A stretch of DNA of 64,000 nucleotides from Gari tellinella. Its lineage: Eukaryota; Mollusca; Bivalvia; Cardiida; Psammobiidae. The translations under genes and the position numbers were made by a program. The stretch spans positions 45,423,083-45,487,082 of the forward strand of contig OV277857.1 of NCBI GenBank assembly GCA_922989275.2, given 5' to 3'. Positions within the stretch are counted from its first letter, which is position 1; each line of letters begins with the position of its first letter. A model generated the notes under the pieces. That model was not told where the DNA came from, did no database searches, and saw only the letters and a program-made list of their open reading frames with translations. Positions 1 to 11,895 of this stretch are shown in pieces.

Positions 1-400
1 TAGCTCTTATATTTTTGAAGTTATGCTCCGGACAAGCATAAGTCGGGTAAAAGTTTAACAACAAAGGGCATTAACTCCAAAAATACTGATGATAGAGTTA
101 TAGTTCTTGTGCACTGCACTCTTTGGCAATGAGATCTATCTGTATATGAAGTTTGAAGTCGGTAGCTCTTATACTTTAGAAGTTATGCTCCGGACAAGCG
201 GGACGGACGGACAACCGGACGGACGGACATGGTGTCTCCAGTATACCCCCCCCCCCCCCAAACGTCGTTTGATGTATCCACACACAAGGTTTGGTATTCC
301 TAGATGAAGTAGTATACAGCATGTAGGAGATATGCTCTGGACAAGTTTTTTCAATTATCGAGGTCAAAGTGTCCTTAAAGTTGGTACGCAGCACTCTGCT
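1..400. repeat. Dispersed ~160-bp tandem units
   Basis: The block TTATGCTCCGGACAAG occurs at about 21 and again at about 183, and a degenerate form (ATGCTCTGGACAAG) near 330, so the start of the window holds about two and a half diverged units of about 160 bp. The second unit is followed by GGAC-type simple repeats (about 200-230) and a C-tract (246-259). Similar phrases such as 'ttatgccc' and 'ggtcaagttcgataac' occur in the arrays at 24-25 kb and 35 kb. Short open frames here are chance. Confidence 0.6.
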
Positions 401-2390
401 ATCCTATATAATATGTATAGAGAATAGACACCAGGTTTGGTGGACCTAGATGGTTAAGAGATAATTATGCTAAAGACAAAGTCTTTCAACTATTATGGTC
501 AAGGTGACCTGAAAATTGTATGAGATACATGTACTTGGAAATCCAAATATGTATCCATACAACATGTTTGGTAATCCTAGACGACATACTTTAGGAGATA
601 CACTCTGTACAATTTTGAGATGGACTGACAAACTGATTCTTATATAGTATAAAGATGACAGATATCAACAACCATGTGCAGGTGACTAATAAAAGTTGCC
701 TATTTGAAACCTTTTTATACCTTCTATGTCCTGGGGGGAAGACCTCCCATAAGTAGATCGTCCAGCTCATCTTACATAATGCATGTTTCGCTCACTTCAT
801 TGCATAGGTGGCTTTAGTAAAAGGCCTCAGGGTTTGAGAAGAGCAAACAAAGCAGATCTGATGGTTGGCCCTCATAACAAACCATATCCAAGCTGGCAAG
901 CTGATTGATTTCAGCAGATACCCTGTAAATGGATGCATCTAAATTACTCAAAGTTGTTATTGATATTAATGACTACTGGTATTATGAAGTAGAACTATTT
1001 TCTTCAGACATGGAATAAATTAAAGGTGTAAAAAGGCATATTTATTGAAACTGGATTCAGCAAAATTAAAGATAAATGCAATGCAATAAAATGTAGAACA
1101 TTAAGTCTTTGAAACTGTTGGCAAGTTGTTTTAAAAGGTATCTCAAACATTTTGGAGCCAAATCAAAGGGTAACTTATCTGGCACCAAATCGGGCTTGTA
1201 AACTGTTTGTAATTGAGATTATTGGCTTAGCACATACAGGTTATTGGAAAAGAATAAAGTTTTACCCATGTCATTAAATTGTAAGAAATTACTTTTGATA
1301 CAGACAGCAGAATCACAGAAATCTGTTAAAGTAAGCAGCTACAGTTGAGCCTAGATAACTCAAAGATACAAGTATTTCAATGTTAAAACTTGGATTATGT
1401 TCGACATAGGCAATATCAAATTTCAGAGGAAGAAATATGGGTAAATTTGCCTTAACCTAATCTCCACCTTGAAACTTAAGATGAACTTTCCAATTTAGTT
1501 TAGTCTGACTACTTAGGGTTGTTTTTGTCAATAAATTGCAATATAACAACAGTGCCTCTCTAATCTGAGTCTTCACTGTTGGTATAAGACAAGTTATACA
1601 CTTTACAAGTACATCTTTTTTGTAAGATGATGCATATATGCATCATTAGGGTTCAATGGGTTAAGCTCTGCTTTAAAATGTGCAATCAAACATTGCTGTA
1701 ATGTGCTGTTTTCCTTATATGAAAAATGCTACTATAATTATACCATATTCAGCTTCTCATCTGGCTCCAAACTGTATACAATGGAATAGATATATGACTT
1801 TCAATATGAACTCTTCTACTGGGACAGAATAATGCCTTGCCCACTATATATAGCACGACTAATTTGACTAGTTACCTTCCCATTTGCTATCCACTGTTAT
1901 TTCTAAGCCTGTGTTGTAGATGTAGTTTTTGACGACCATACAGCATAGTGACTGGCTGGTCTATTGAGATACCATCTACCTTGTTGCCATGGACAGCATC
2001 ATGCTCACAAAAGTTTACAGATATACCTGAAAATAATAGTATAATGGCTTGAATAAACAGCTACCCTATAGTCTGTGTCTAGTTCTGACAAACAGGTTAA
2101 AACATTAAAAGACATTACTTTGCCTAGAGGTTGGTAATTGTTCTAGTCCAGTAAATATTTTTATTTAAAGCATGCAAAGCATGTTTTAATTGTACAAATT
2201 TATGTCTTCACTAGGCAAAGAATCAATGAAGCCTCTCATGTGAAGCCTGTCCCTTTTTTTTGATGTTTTGGTTTGAAAAATTTGAGTATGTCAGGGCCTC
2301 TCTAGACAAAGAGAGATTGCTATCCCACAGGTTTCATGCTTTTACAGTTACTTTCATGCCTAGTGAGAACAATGGGGGATGGTCATTCAA
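401..2390. other. Intergenic/intronic AT-rich stretch, no gene seen
   Basis: I see no coding region, RNA gene or clear terminal-repeat element here. Base composition is AT-rich with many short stops in all frames. The phrase 'ttcaatgggttaa' near 1650-1662, which recurs elsewhere next to repeat fragments, suggests scraps of dispersed repeats. Confidence 0.5.
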
Positions 2391-2392
2391 TA

Positions 2393-2490
2393 AGCTCTGC
2401 GTGGCTTAGTGGTAGAGTGTCCGCTTGCAGTGCGGAAGGTTGTGGGTTCAATCCCTGGCCGGGTCAAACCAAAGACTTGCAAAAAAATTG
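2393..2490 (+). mobile_element. tRNA-derived SINE, 5' head (partial)
   Basis: The sequence carries pol III A-box-like (TGGCTTAGTGGTAGAG) and B-box-like (GGTTCAATCC) blocks. Between them lies an anticodon-like stem-loop: TCCGC, a seven-base loop with GCA in the anticodon place, then GCGGA. This is followed by CAAACCAAAGACTTG, which is shared with the copy at 2932-3166. The acceptor stem does not pair properly and a SINE body follows in the sister copy, so this is a tRNA-related SINE head and not a tRNA gene. It appears truncated after about 2490. Confidence 0.7.
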
Positions 2491-2663
2491 CAAATTGGTT
2501 TCGGAAAAAGGAGATTAATATTTAGCTTTCACTTTAGTCATATAAGGAAAACCACTGGCATCATTGTTTTTCAAGCTAAAATTTCTCCAGATTTTTCTTG
2601 CTTTTTAAAAAATAGAATTTTATGCGTTTATTTCTTAGGAAACATTGATATGGGTATTAAAAA

Positions 2664-2716
2664 GTTAAGATCCAGATCAGACGACGCGTCACGCGGCTTC
2701 TGATCTGGATCTTAAT
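2664..2716. repeat. Short palindrome (GATCCAGATCAG / CTGATCTGGATC)
   Basis: The arms read TTAAGATCCAGATCAG (from 2665) and its complement ending at 2715, separated by about 20 bases rich in CG. The same palindromic core sits in the middle of the longer MITEs at 17.5 kb, 51.1 kb and 51.6 kb. This piece is probably the centre of a decayed MITE of that type. Confidence 0.65.
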
Positions 2717-2931
2717 TGTTTGCATAATCATGTTAGTGTTATAGAGCCGGACAGCGAAATGCTTAAAGGGCTGAATAAAAGTTGCTTGAAAATCGGTAAA
2801 TCTTAGGACTTTTATCAGCAACCTATAAAGGTAAAGGTAAGCTTTATTTAAATGTTGCATATGGTAAACAATCAACATAAGCTCTGAAGAGCTTTTATTG
2901 CGACAAACAAGATCTATCTATTATTGGTTTG

Positions 2932-3166
2932 ACCGGTTGATAGCTTAGTGATAGAGCGTCCGCTTGCAGTGCGGGAGGTTGCGGGTTCAATCCCCGACCG
3001 AGTCAAACCAAAGACTTGAAAATTGGTCGTAATGGCTTCCCTCCTTGGCGCTCAGGATTTTTGGTTAGCATTATGACTGGTTTGTCAGTGTCAGGTTAAA
3101 GTGACCGGCTGGGTACTGTCCCATTGGTGCACCTAAAAAGTGCCCATTCTCATAATCATCAGAATT
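2932..3166 (+). mobile_element. tRNA-derived SINE, near full length
   Basis: A tRNA-like head (A-box TAGCTTAGTGATAGAG, B-box GGTTCAATCC, anticodon-like loop with GCA) is followed by CAAACCAAAGACTTG. A body then contains 'gtcagtgtcaggttaaagt', 'gaccggctgg' and 'ggtgcacctaaaaagtgc'. The same body occurs in reverse complement at 4632-4740 beside another head, so head plus body is one dispersed unit of about 235 bp. This two-copy layout on both strands is the main evidence for a SINE. Confidence 0.8.
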
Positions 3167-3220
3167 GATAATGTAGAAGTAATACATAGAAATAGAAATC
3201 TATATGGTAGCTCTGTATTA

Positions 3221-3420
3221 ACAGTGCTCCCTCCCTACAACGGCACTGAACGATTAATTTCTTAACAATGACTATTGCCGCTGTTCCCGAAGCAAGATGT
3301 CTAGCCCTTTCACAGCTGCAATATCGTCTGCTTAAGATAATCGTCAGCTTTTTTTCACTCAAAGTTAGGCTACGTATAGGAGATCTAGTGGGCATCTTTA
3401 CAGAAGAAATATAATGACGA
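3221..3420 (+). mobile_element. MITE fragment, ACAGTGCTCCCTCCC family
   Basis: It starts ACAGTGCTCCCTCCCTACAA and shares 'gccgctgttccc', 'cgtctgcttaa' and 'cgtcagcttttttt' with the complete ~340-bp element at 51405-51744. It stops without the matching right terminal repeat, so it is a half copy. It encodes no protein. Confidence 0.65.
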
Positions 3421-3589
3421 GGGTATGCGGGGTCTTCTTCTTCTTCTTAGTGTTGTACAGGGCCCACTCTGGGGCATTTTCGTACAGGTCTGATCAGGAT
3501 TCTCCCTCGATTCCTCACACGGAGTAGACACAGATCGTGATTCCTCAGTATCTCTCTGTCATGACCGTGTATAGAAAGTGTCTACCGGT

Positions 3590-3726
3590 ACGACAGTCGT
3601 GCGGATAACAATTAATATTCTGATATTCCCACGACTGTCGTGCAGATAAGAATTTTCCTTATCCGCAAGACCGTCGTGTGGATCTGACCGTCGTGCGAAT
3701 AAGAAACGTTATCGACACGACGTGCC
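3590..3726. repeat. Short interspersed ACGAC-GTCGTGCGGATAA repeats
   Basis: The motif ACGACAGTCGTGCGGATAA, itself partly palindromic (CGACNGTCG), recurs about four times in 137 bp: near 3590, 3631, 3670 and 3687. Spacing and arm length vary. It could be the end of an inverted-repeat element or a small cluster of binding sites. I do not recognise the family. Confidence 0.55.
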
Positions 3727-4159
3727 GATAGCCTCGACCTTCGGGAAGATTATTTAGGCTGTTTGGGATCAAAACCACCAATTTGCCTTGCTTTTAGTTC
3801 TTGGCAGAGGTCTAATAAACAAAAACAATGCTCTATGAGAATTAAGCCAGAAATGCGGCCAAGCAGTCTCTGGCCGTCTAGCTGACGGCAAAGAAATAGT
3901 TGTAAAATGTATTTACCTTCAGACTGAACACTCGCTAATTTTGAAGCAGTCGTTATCAAGTTTCATTCCCACTGTCGCACGCGACCATTTATTGTACAGC
4001 CAGGCTCTCCAGCTGTACAGTCGCCCTCAGTCACCCTGATCTTGTTGAGAAAATTCTCTGAAGTTGAATCCGCAAAAGTCATGCTTTTCATGGGAGCTGC
4101 CATCTTGGATGATCTAAGCCAATGGAAGCCAAGCTTACAAAATTCTATTAGTATCCCAT

Positions 4160-4450
4160 AATGCTAATTATTGAACATATATTTTTTTCAACCGTTGCAT
4201 AAGTCTAAAAATATTGATTCAATAAAAAAAAAAAATTTGTTCTATCTCGATTAAATATATGTTCAATACAAAATATTGATTCGATATAAAATATAATAAA
4301 AAAATTATTCAATAAATATATTTTTAAGAAACAAATATTTTTTAGGATAGAAAATTATATTTAATTTATTGAACAAATATTTTTTTATTGACCATATATT
4401 TTTCAGATAGAACGATAAATTTTTTATTGAACCATTATTTCTTTTTGCAA
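4160..4450. repeat. AT-rich quasi-palindromic repeat
   Basis: Variants of 'ttgaacatatatttttt', 'atattgattcaataaaa' and 'tctatctgaaaaatatat' alternate on the two strands for about 290 bp with almost no G or C. It is low-complexity and may be an AT-rich foldback. No coding potential. Confidence 0.6.
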
Positions 4451-4631
4451 CACTTCACATGCCATAGTTATTCGGACACTATGTAAAAAAAAAACCCAGT
4501 CATTTTCACAAGTATTACAAAAATCGATCAGCACAAAGCTATAAACTCATCCGAACCCTCTCTGTAGCTGGGTTGAGTTTATAGGTATAGGTTATAGTTT
4601 TGTTTATTATTTCTCTCCATCTATACTCATT

Positions 4632-4818
4632 ACTTATGATTATGATGAGGTGCACTTTTTAGGAGCACCATTGGGACTGACTAGCCTGCCGGTCACTTTA
4701 TCCTGACACCGACAAACTAATTTTTATGTATTAGGTTTGACCTGGTCGGGGATTGAACCCGCAACCTCCCTCGCTGCAAACGGACGCTCTACCACTGAGC
4801 CACGCAGCCGGTTAACTC
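4632..4818 (-). mobile_element. tRNA-derived SINE, minus strand
   Basis: On the minus strand a head (A-box TGGCTCAGTGGTAGAG, B-box GGTTCAATCC, anticodon-like region CGTTTGCAG) is followed by a body that includes the complement of 'tgcactttttaggagcac' and 'ccggtcactttatcctgac'. It is the reverse-oriented sister of the copy at 2932-3166. The two copies sit 1.5 kb apart with different flanks, consistent with separate insertions. Confidence 0.78.
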
Positions 4819-4872
4819 TTTGAACCCTAGTCACGCCTATATACATCATTTACAAATATTGTATCTATATGG

Positions 4873-5222
4873 AGTACACTTGTCCTATGCAAACAGTGTA
4901 GACCCAGATCAGAGGGAGCAGGGTCTACACTGTTTATCATTTTGACATACGTTATAAAAATCAACCCTAAAAGGTAAAACATGGACTTAACTAAATTGAA
5001 AACTAGAATTGCCCATTGGAGGTAAAAATAAATTCAGGGAGGAAAGGGTTAAAGTCTAGTTAAATACTTTTAAAGGACAATTCCAATTTCAAAATAAGTC
5101 ATGTCCCTTATTGGCTAATAAGGGTTGATTTTGACGATTTATTTCAAAATGACAAACAGTGTAGCCCCTGCTCAGAGGGCTCCTCAGGGTCTACACTGTT
5201 TGCATAAAGCAAGTGTACTATT
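4873..5222. repeat. Large inverted repeat, ~100-bp arms
   Basis: The left arm (4873-4971) contains 'gtacacttgtcctatgcaaa', 'cagtgtagaccc', 'tctacactgttt' and 'aaaatcaaccct'. The right arm (5121-5222) contains the complements in reverse order, ending 'tttgcataaagcaagtgtac'. Each arm also holds its own small palindrome around CAGTGTAGACCC / GGGTCTACACTG. It encodes nothing. Related 'cagtgtagaccc' and 'ggacaaatgtact' scraps occur at 8.05, 22.5, 51.3 and 62.1 kb. Confidence 0.75.
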
Positions 5223-5299
5223 GGCAGGGATATCGATTGTTAATTATTAGTATACTCATTGCTAGGGCTCAGTTTGCTAAATGGTGAAATACTTATGTA

Positions 5300-5395
5300 A
5301 GCGGTTTGGATAGCTCAGACAGGAGAGCACTTGCCCAGTAAGCAAGGGGTCCTGGGTTCGAGTCTGGCTGCCTATATTCTTCCACTTATAGTATT
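5300..5395 (+). mobile_element. tRNA-like SINE head, second family
   Basis: An A-box-like GATAGCTCAGACAGGAGAG, a stem CTTGC/GCAAG and a B-box GGTTCGAGTCTGG are visible. The anticodon loop would be CCAGTAA, which lacks the usual U33, and no acceptor stem pairs. A diverged piece lies on the same strand at about 5505-5565 ('gggatagctcagacgg') and a reversed one at 5995-6090. The set reads as decayed tRNA-derived SINEs and not as tRNA genes. Confidence 0.6.
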
Positions 5396-5994
5396 CGGTG
5401 TCTAACATAAGTAACCTATCTAGGATAATATGTACTTCGCAGAGTGTACAAATATAATAAAAAGAAACACGTGTAGTGTCCTTTAAGTCACTTTTTAAGA
5501 ACTCGGGATAGCTCAGACGGAAGATCACAGTTGAGTTGTCCAGTAAGCAAGCGATCCATATATCCATGCATATTTTTCTCAACATATTACTTCTACACCA
5601 GAATTCAACTTGATGATAGAAATATGCAGCCACCCCAGGGTCAGAGGTTATATAGCCTTTGGGTTGAGTCTAAAGTCCTGCTCAAGCATTTGATTAGTCA
5701 TATTTGAGCCTAGGCTTTAGAACAGACTCATACTCAACGTAAATGCTTTATAACCTTTGAGCCTCACTCAGGACATGAACCTAAGACTCCTCTTACAGGG
5801 TGATTAATGCTCTCCCGTCTGAACTCTTTGGACCACTTACACAAGACTCTTACCATTTAACTGTAAACTCAATACCCTACACACACAATCCTCAGTTTTA
5901 TTTAAAGAATTATTTATTTTTACATGTGTACACTTTGAAAGTTACATATTATCCTACGGGTTTTTTCCGTTTAGTGCCAAATGCAACAGGATGA

Positions 5995-6090
5995 GAAAAA
6001 TATGCATCCAGAATTGGGCTCGAACCCAGGAACCCTTGCTTTCATAAGTGACAAGTCTCTCACCATTGTAATACAACTCAGCTATTTGGT
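5995..6090 (-). mobile_element. tRNA-like SINE head, minus strand
   Basis: In reverse complement the sequence reads through an A-box-like 'aatagctgagttgtatta' and a B-box-like GGTTCGAGCCC. It resembles the copies at 5300-5395 and about 5505-5565. It lies just upstream of the HARBI1-like gene and is unlikely to be part of it. Confidence 0.5.
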
Positions 6091-6129
6091 TTAAGATGCA
6101 AATGACAAATTATTTCTTTTCTTTACTAG

Positions 6130-9100
6130 ACATGAATCATCGCACAGCTGAATATGAGGGAATGACCAACCTGGAGGTTATCCTCAGGTATAGACTTGAC
6201 AAAGGAGGAATTGATTATTTACAGACAATTATTGGTGATGAGCTCAGTCCAAACACCCTAGGAGCTAGGAATGTGAGCAGTGTTGAATAGATACTAACAT
6301 CATTAAGGTACTATGTCTCTGGAGAGCTGCAGCTCAATGATGCGGACTTACACCATCTGTCCCAACCAAGTGTTTCCAGAACCATAACACAAGTGACAGC
6401 TCTGTTGTCCAGGTGGGAGACTGTTTCTAGATTCATCCATTTCCCTGTATCCATTCAAGATGTCTACAACAACAAGGCATATTTTAAGGGAATCTGCAAC
6501 TTTGACAATGTAGTTGGGGTGGTGGATGGGACCCATGTCCAGATTAGAGCACCCCGTATAGAGGAGGAGTCATATGTGAACCGAATGGGTTACCATTTCA
6601 TAAACATTCAGGTATATTATCTGCATTCCTCTTTTTCTTCATTTTGTCTTGACTTCCTTTTTTTTTTATTCACCCATATGGTTCATGATACCAACCCTCT
6701 AAATTGTATTTTAAACCATAACATCATTAATATGTCTTTTTAGGCACATTTTTTATCGCTGAGTGACCTCTAAATGACCTTGACCTTTGTTTTCCATAAC
6801 TTGTACTGAACTCAAGAGGCACTTGCATTGAGTAGACATGCCAAATATGAAGTATGTATCATGACCATGACCTTTGTCTGACTTGACCCAAATTGTATTG
6901 AGTTTAAGAGCTTTTTGAGTTGAATACTCATGCGAAATATCAAGTCTATCACACGTCAAAAGATATGGCATATATTAAAACCAACCCTATTTCACCTCTA
7001 ATAGATGACAATAGCTTGTGGTTTCTTCGAATCAGACGAGCTAAAATGTGTTACTTCAAGGAGGTTTAAAGTAAAGCAGAATAACATTTACTTTCAACAT
7101 CCATCAAGTGTGCAATTGTCTTCAATACAAGACAATATAACTGGTTAGAAATCCAACTGTTCGCATTTAACCCTTCCCCCCCCCCCCCCCCCTAAAACGC
7201 CTTTTAGCACAGTCATGAACATGCACCATAAGAAACATTGTCTATTTATCCTAGCAGATAATAGCTTTAAGCTGGCTGAAAGGAAAGCAGAATGCACATT
7301 AAGGCACATTCTACTCTACTTTCAACTTGCTTAAAGTGGTCACCTGTCTTCATAACAGTTAACAGGTCATGGGGTTAAGGGTTAGCAATGAGTTGCTTTT
7401 TATCCAGTGATATAAATTCATTGACATTAAAATGATGTCATTTCAATTGATTAATTCCTTTATTAAATCAAATTTGTGGATTATTTTTCAGATTATCTTC
7501 AATGGTCGGGATACGATCATTGATTTAGTAGCGAGATGGCCCGGCGCTACATTTGATAGTAGGGTACTTAGGGAGAGTGGTGTTTGTCAGCTGTTTGAAG
7601 GGAGGCATGTTCAAGTTGGGGACCATGGTTATCTGCTAGGGGACAGTGGTGATTCCTGCAAGAAATGGTTATTGACCCCTTATATCCATCCTGCCCCTGG
7701 ACAACAAACCAACTACAATAGGTAAAGGCAGTGTTCATTTGTATATTTTCATAGAGAAAACACATTTGAAAATAACGATTAATTTCACCAATTACTCCAA
7801 TATGCCATTTTACGCCTCTAATTTTATTTAAGGAAAGTAGTGCAAACGTTACACTTGGTAAGGAGCATTCTGGTTTAATTTCTATCCCCTTTTAGCTATA
7901 GCCAGTTTTAAAAGTAGAAATGTGCCATTGAGTGATAGGTTAAATTATGTCTTAAATAGTTAAGAACATGTTTACCATTACAATGTATTCCAAATTTAAA
8001 AACAATGCATACCTTGATTAGAGGGCTCCTGTTCAATCCCCCTGACCTGGACCTTCACTGTTTGCAGAGGACAAATGTACTCTATACAGGTATACTAGTT
8101 GTAAATCATGTATATCAGGGTTGCCAGAATTTTAAGGGGTTATCAAGCACCTATAATTGTTTTTATCTAAATAAAGCATGAAATTGCATGTCTATTACTG
8201 AAAGCTTAATATGTGAAAAGAAATCAATTAAAAAAGGTCTTCATTCAATTTTATCAATGATTCGTTTATCAATGACAACTTTACTCAATATTGTCTCCAG
8301 TGACCACTAATTTAAGTCATATGAAAAGAAAATGACAGGTGTCTACTTAATGTATGCAAAAATAATGCCGATAAATCACATTTTGGATTTTCCAGCATCA
8401 TCTTATTCCGCAGTAAACAGCCACCTGCGTTTAAGAAATTTACAAAAGTTTTTCTATCGACTGAGCTGTACATGTATATTGTTGCTATTGACATGTGGTG
8501 CATTGTTCATGCTAGAGTATTATAAAGCTGTCACATGTAGACAGTATTTATTCACAAGTAATTGATAATGACAAACCATTCATTGAAAATTCAATGAAGT
8601 ATTTAAATTTATATAATACATAGCTCACAAAAGAACCAGGGCATCCGTTGAAAGAGGAATAGGACAGCTCAAACGAAGATGGGGCATACTACACACTGAA
8701 GTTAGACTCAACCCTGATAAAGTTTGCAAGTAAGCATAATTTAGATTACAGTGCTTCCTCTCTACAACGACAACCTTTATGTGTTATTCATAGGGAGTCG
8801 TTATAGGGAGGGGAAATCAAGACTTGACATACATTTGTAAATAGCTGGAATCCAGATCAGACATGCTGTTGTACTTTTAACATTACAATATAACAGAGAT
8901 AGAACTCAAGCTTGACACAACAGTTATGTATCCTTTCTTCATAGCTTATTTTCAGTGTATGAGACAAGCAGCTACTTAAAACAGGCTCAGCCAAGTAGAA
9001 ATGTTCATTTTCAAGATTTCTCCCTTAGATACGGCTTGTTTTACACAGCAGTTTTATAAATTTAATCGTTTGTATAAGTTGTAATTGAAAGACTTTCTTT

Positions 9101-9951
9101 TTAAAAAGGGAGAATTTGGAAGTTAAGATACAGTTATCGCCCTTATACTTGCATTCAATGTTAATAACATTTTTAAACATTATATTGGCCATATGGATCT
9201 TGGAAATGTTTGTCATTTTGCAATATGTATTTAAAGACACTCCCTCTTTATCAAACAATGTACTCCACTTAACTTATAATCATCTAAAATTTTCAGGTTT
9301 GTACGAGTGAAAATTTAGAAGTGTATAGAAGTGGTTTTAGTAACTCATGATAAGGACAGTCCAAGCAGCTTGATAAGTATCTGCCTTAAAATTCCCATTA
9401 TATGCTGTGACATATCAGTTTTAATTGAAAAGAGTCTAAAATCTAACAAGGGTCACTCTATGGCCCTATACTGCTCACCTAGTACACCATGAAATTTAGC
9501 TTTGAGAGTGTTAACAATGTATCTTCATGATCTAGATATGAATGAGCCAAACATTTTCACTAAGTTTCATGAAGATCTTATGAGATTTGTAGCCTCTAGA
9601 GTGTTAACAATTTTTATTTGATTTGACCTAGTGACCTGGTTTTTTACCAAACATGGCCCACAGACAATGGACATCCAGTGATAAAAAAAACCACTTTGGC
9701 ACTTCGTGCGAGATGAGATAAAAATTGTTATAAATAATAAAATTACACATATATTTATCATGTATAACTTGTATCTTTCTTTCAGAGTAATTCTAGCATG
9801 TGGAGTTCTGCACAATATATGTAAAGCCAGGGATGTTCCATTGTATAACATACATCAACAGCAAGCAGTGAACAACCATAACAACATTGCCTATCATGGA
9901 GTGGAAAATGGCCTGCGCTATAGAGACTTCATAGTAAACACCTACTTCTAA
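6130..9951 (+). pseudogene. HARBI1-like: HARBI1-like nuclease (PIF/Harbinger transposase), four exons, disrupted
   Basis: Four exons are visible: 6130-6611 (AG acceptor, donor GTATAT), 7492-7721 (donor GTAAAG), about 8622-8729 (donor GTAAGC) and 9786-9951 ending in TAA. Together they code about 325 residues, close to the ~350 usual for HARBI1. Exon 1 carries VVDGTHVQI with the first catalytic Asp (codon 6525-6527). Exon 2 carries ARWPGATFDSRVL and YLLGDSG with the second Asp (7642-7644). Exon 3 carries RASVERGIGQLKRRW with the Glu (8650-8652). Exon 4 carries VILACGVLHNIC. Family knowledge: these proteins share an RNase-H-fold DDE nuclease, and many animals keep domesticated copies. Breaks: a TAG at 6288-6290 where a Gln would fit. 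The only AG near exon 3 (8622-8623) gives the wrong phase, so the original acceptor seems mutated. Exon 1 opens at an acceptor, so an upstream exon may exist. The DDE triad is intact and decay looks recent. The introns hold MITE and foldback scraps. Confidence 0.9.
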
Positions 9952-11895
9952 TTGCAGTGTGTTGGATATACAGTAAAACCTCTTATCAGCAACACATAAA
10001 CATAATTTTGATAAATTGCTTCCTTTACAGACTAAAAGTAGCTTAATACACCTTTCAAGGGCACTAACTCATGAAAAAGTTCAATAGATTTGAGGTTATT
10101 TGATTTTGAAACTTACACCAACTTATCTGAATTTCAGATGCCCTGTATAAACCATATACTCTATAGCTTGTTTTCAGTAATGATGGTTACTTAAAGCAGG
10201 TTGAAAATAAAGCAGAATGCTCCTTTACCTTTGAAATTCGATTCTCGTTTCTGAGACTGTGCATCCATCTTATTGTGCAAAACAATTTTTAGAAGCAGAC
10301 GTTGAATGTTGTTGTCATGTGACCTTATACAAACCCATATTTGACAGAGGTGGGTAACTGGGGTTTTCCGCCGTGGATATAAATAGTGTGCTGCCATTCA
10401 GAGTTTACACAAAGCCATGCGAAAGAAACAGCCATTTCAATACAAAATTGTTTCAGTCCATGACATTACGCTACCCTTTTTCATCTACAGGATCCGCCTA
10501 AAATATCACAAAATGTGCTCCATGATCCATCCTTCCGTCCAAGTTCCAACAGCATGAATCGATACATGTTTCATAAATTCCAGTGGTCAATCAATCGCCG
10601 ATGTCAAGCATATTCAATGCACTTCTTCTATGCAATTCCAATAAATAGTCCCTTAATATGAGTTAAATCCGTATATCCATACACCTTCCAGTCGGTTGTG
10701 TGTTTTCCCGTAACCGCCATATTCAGGGCCACATCTCGCGTTAGTATGTGAGATAGTTGACGTCATTTTAGTGGAAAACCCCCGTGCAACGGTCGAGGAT
10801 TCCAACTAAGAATTTTATTTCATTCTTAGAATATTTTTATCTAAGAAAATTCTATAGAATATTCTTATCTTAAAACTTAGAATTTTATCTTTCTTAGTGA
10901 AAAAAGTTAGAATTAGAAAATTCTAACCCAAAATTCTAAGAATGTTTCAGAATACGGCCCAATGTCTATTAACGACATGGCCTCCGATTCTCCCCACGTA
11001 GCTCCCTCGTCAACGTATTGTCTTCCGTCACCTCCATTTATTGTTTGTAAACAACCAAACGATTTATCGATTTCCGATTTAATTACCGCTTATGTTCTGT
11101 ATTTACCGCTTACGCTCTAAACAATAATTAATTTTTAGACTGGTTAGATGCACATGTTAGCAAGTATTCAGGGACGTTAATAACTTCCGACTTTTGTAAG
11201 ATGCTAACATTAAGCATCTTTGAGTATGAGCATTTAGTTGAGATCCTCAAGTGAGAATGTTTCATAACCTCGGGCCCAGGTCAAGGCCATTTGAAGGTCA
11301 CACATGAATTACAGAACCGACGTCACTTATGGAAGGACGTCAATGACTCGATCCCCTCGTTACGCATAATATTGTTTATAAACAAGCGTATAGCTACAGG
11401 ATCTCTGTTCAGGTCGTCGGGAACAGACTATATGCTTCAAACCTATAGTCGTGCGACCGGCATTGACCCCACACCAGCGAAGTTTGCCCACAACCTTTAC
11501 ATTTCAACGTCTACGTTTGCGCAACGTATTGTGGACTTCGTCTTGTGAGTCAAATTTCATTTAGGATTTCAATGACGGTTGCAGACGAGTGTAAAGACAA
11601 GCAACGAACGTTTCTTGGACTGTTTTGTGCCAGAGCATGACCTGCATGGACCTTTACGTCATTAGAACTAGACACTGGTCAGTTTCAGGCACAGGTACGA
11701 TACCCTATATCAATTGCGCGTGGGGGAGGCTTTTGCCGGAGCTTTTTGTCCAAGCCTGGACCAAAAGCTCCGGTATAAGCCTCTGTCAGACGACAACGCT
11801 CGCCCGTGCCGAACGCGTATGGTGTACCAGTACCTGGAACAGGAGGGAATAGAGCTGATGGACTGTCCACCAAGGTGACCAGACCTCAATCACAT
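9952..11895. other. No supported gene; AATTCT-rich repeat at 10795-10960
   Basis: I see no protein family here. At about 10795-10960 the sequence alternates AGAATTTT / AAAATTCT blocks and ends 'tcagaatacggccc', the type of end seen on inverted-repeat elements, but no clean left terminal repeat is visible. The stretch 10960-11895 is more GC-balanced. It contains an 85-codon open frame (11291-11548) without recognisable motifs, which I do not call. Confidence 0.4.

Noticed and set aside
2393..3010. Two tRNA-Cys-like sequences with GCA in the anticodon place
   Set aside because: The acceptor stems do not pair and each is followed by a SINE tail shared with other copies, so they are SINE heads.
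11291..11548. An 85-codon + strand frame
   Set aside because: No motif, no clear splice sites and no neighbour that supports it. It is within the length expected by chance in GC-balanced DNA.
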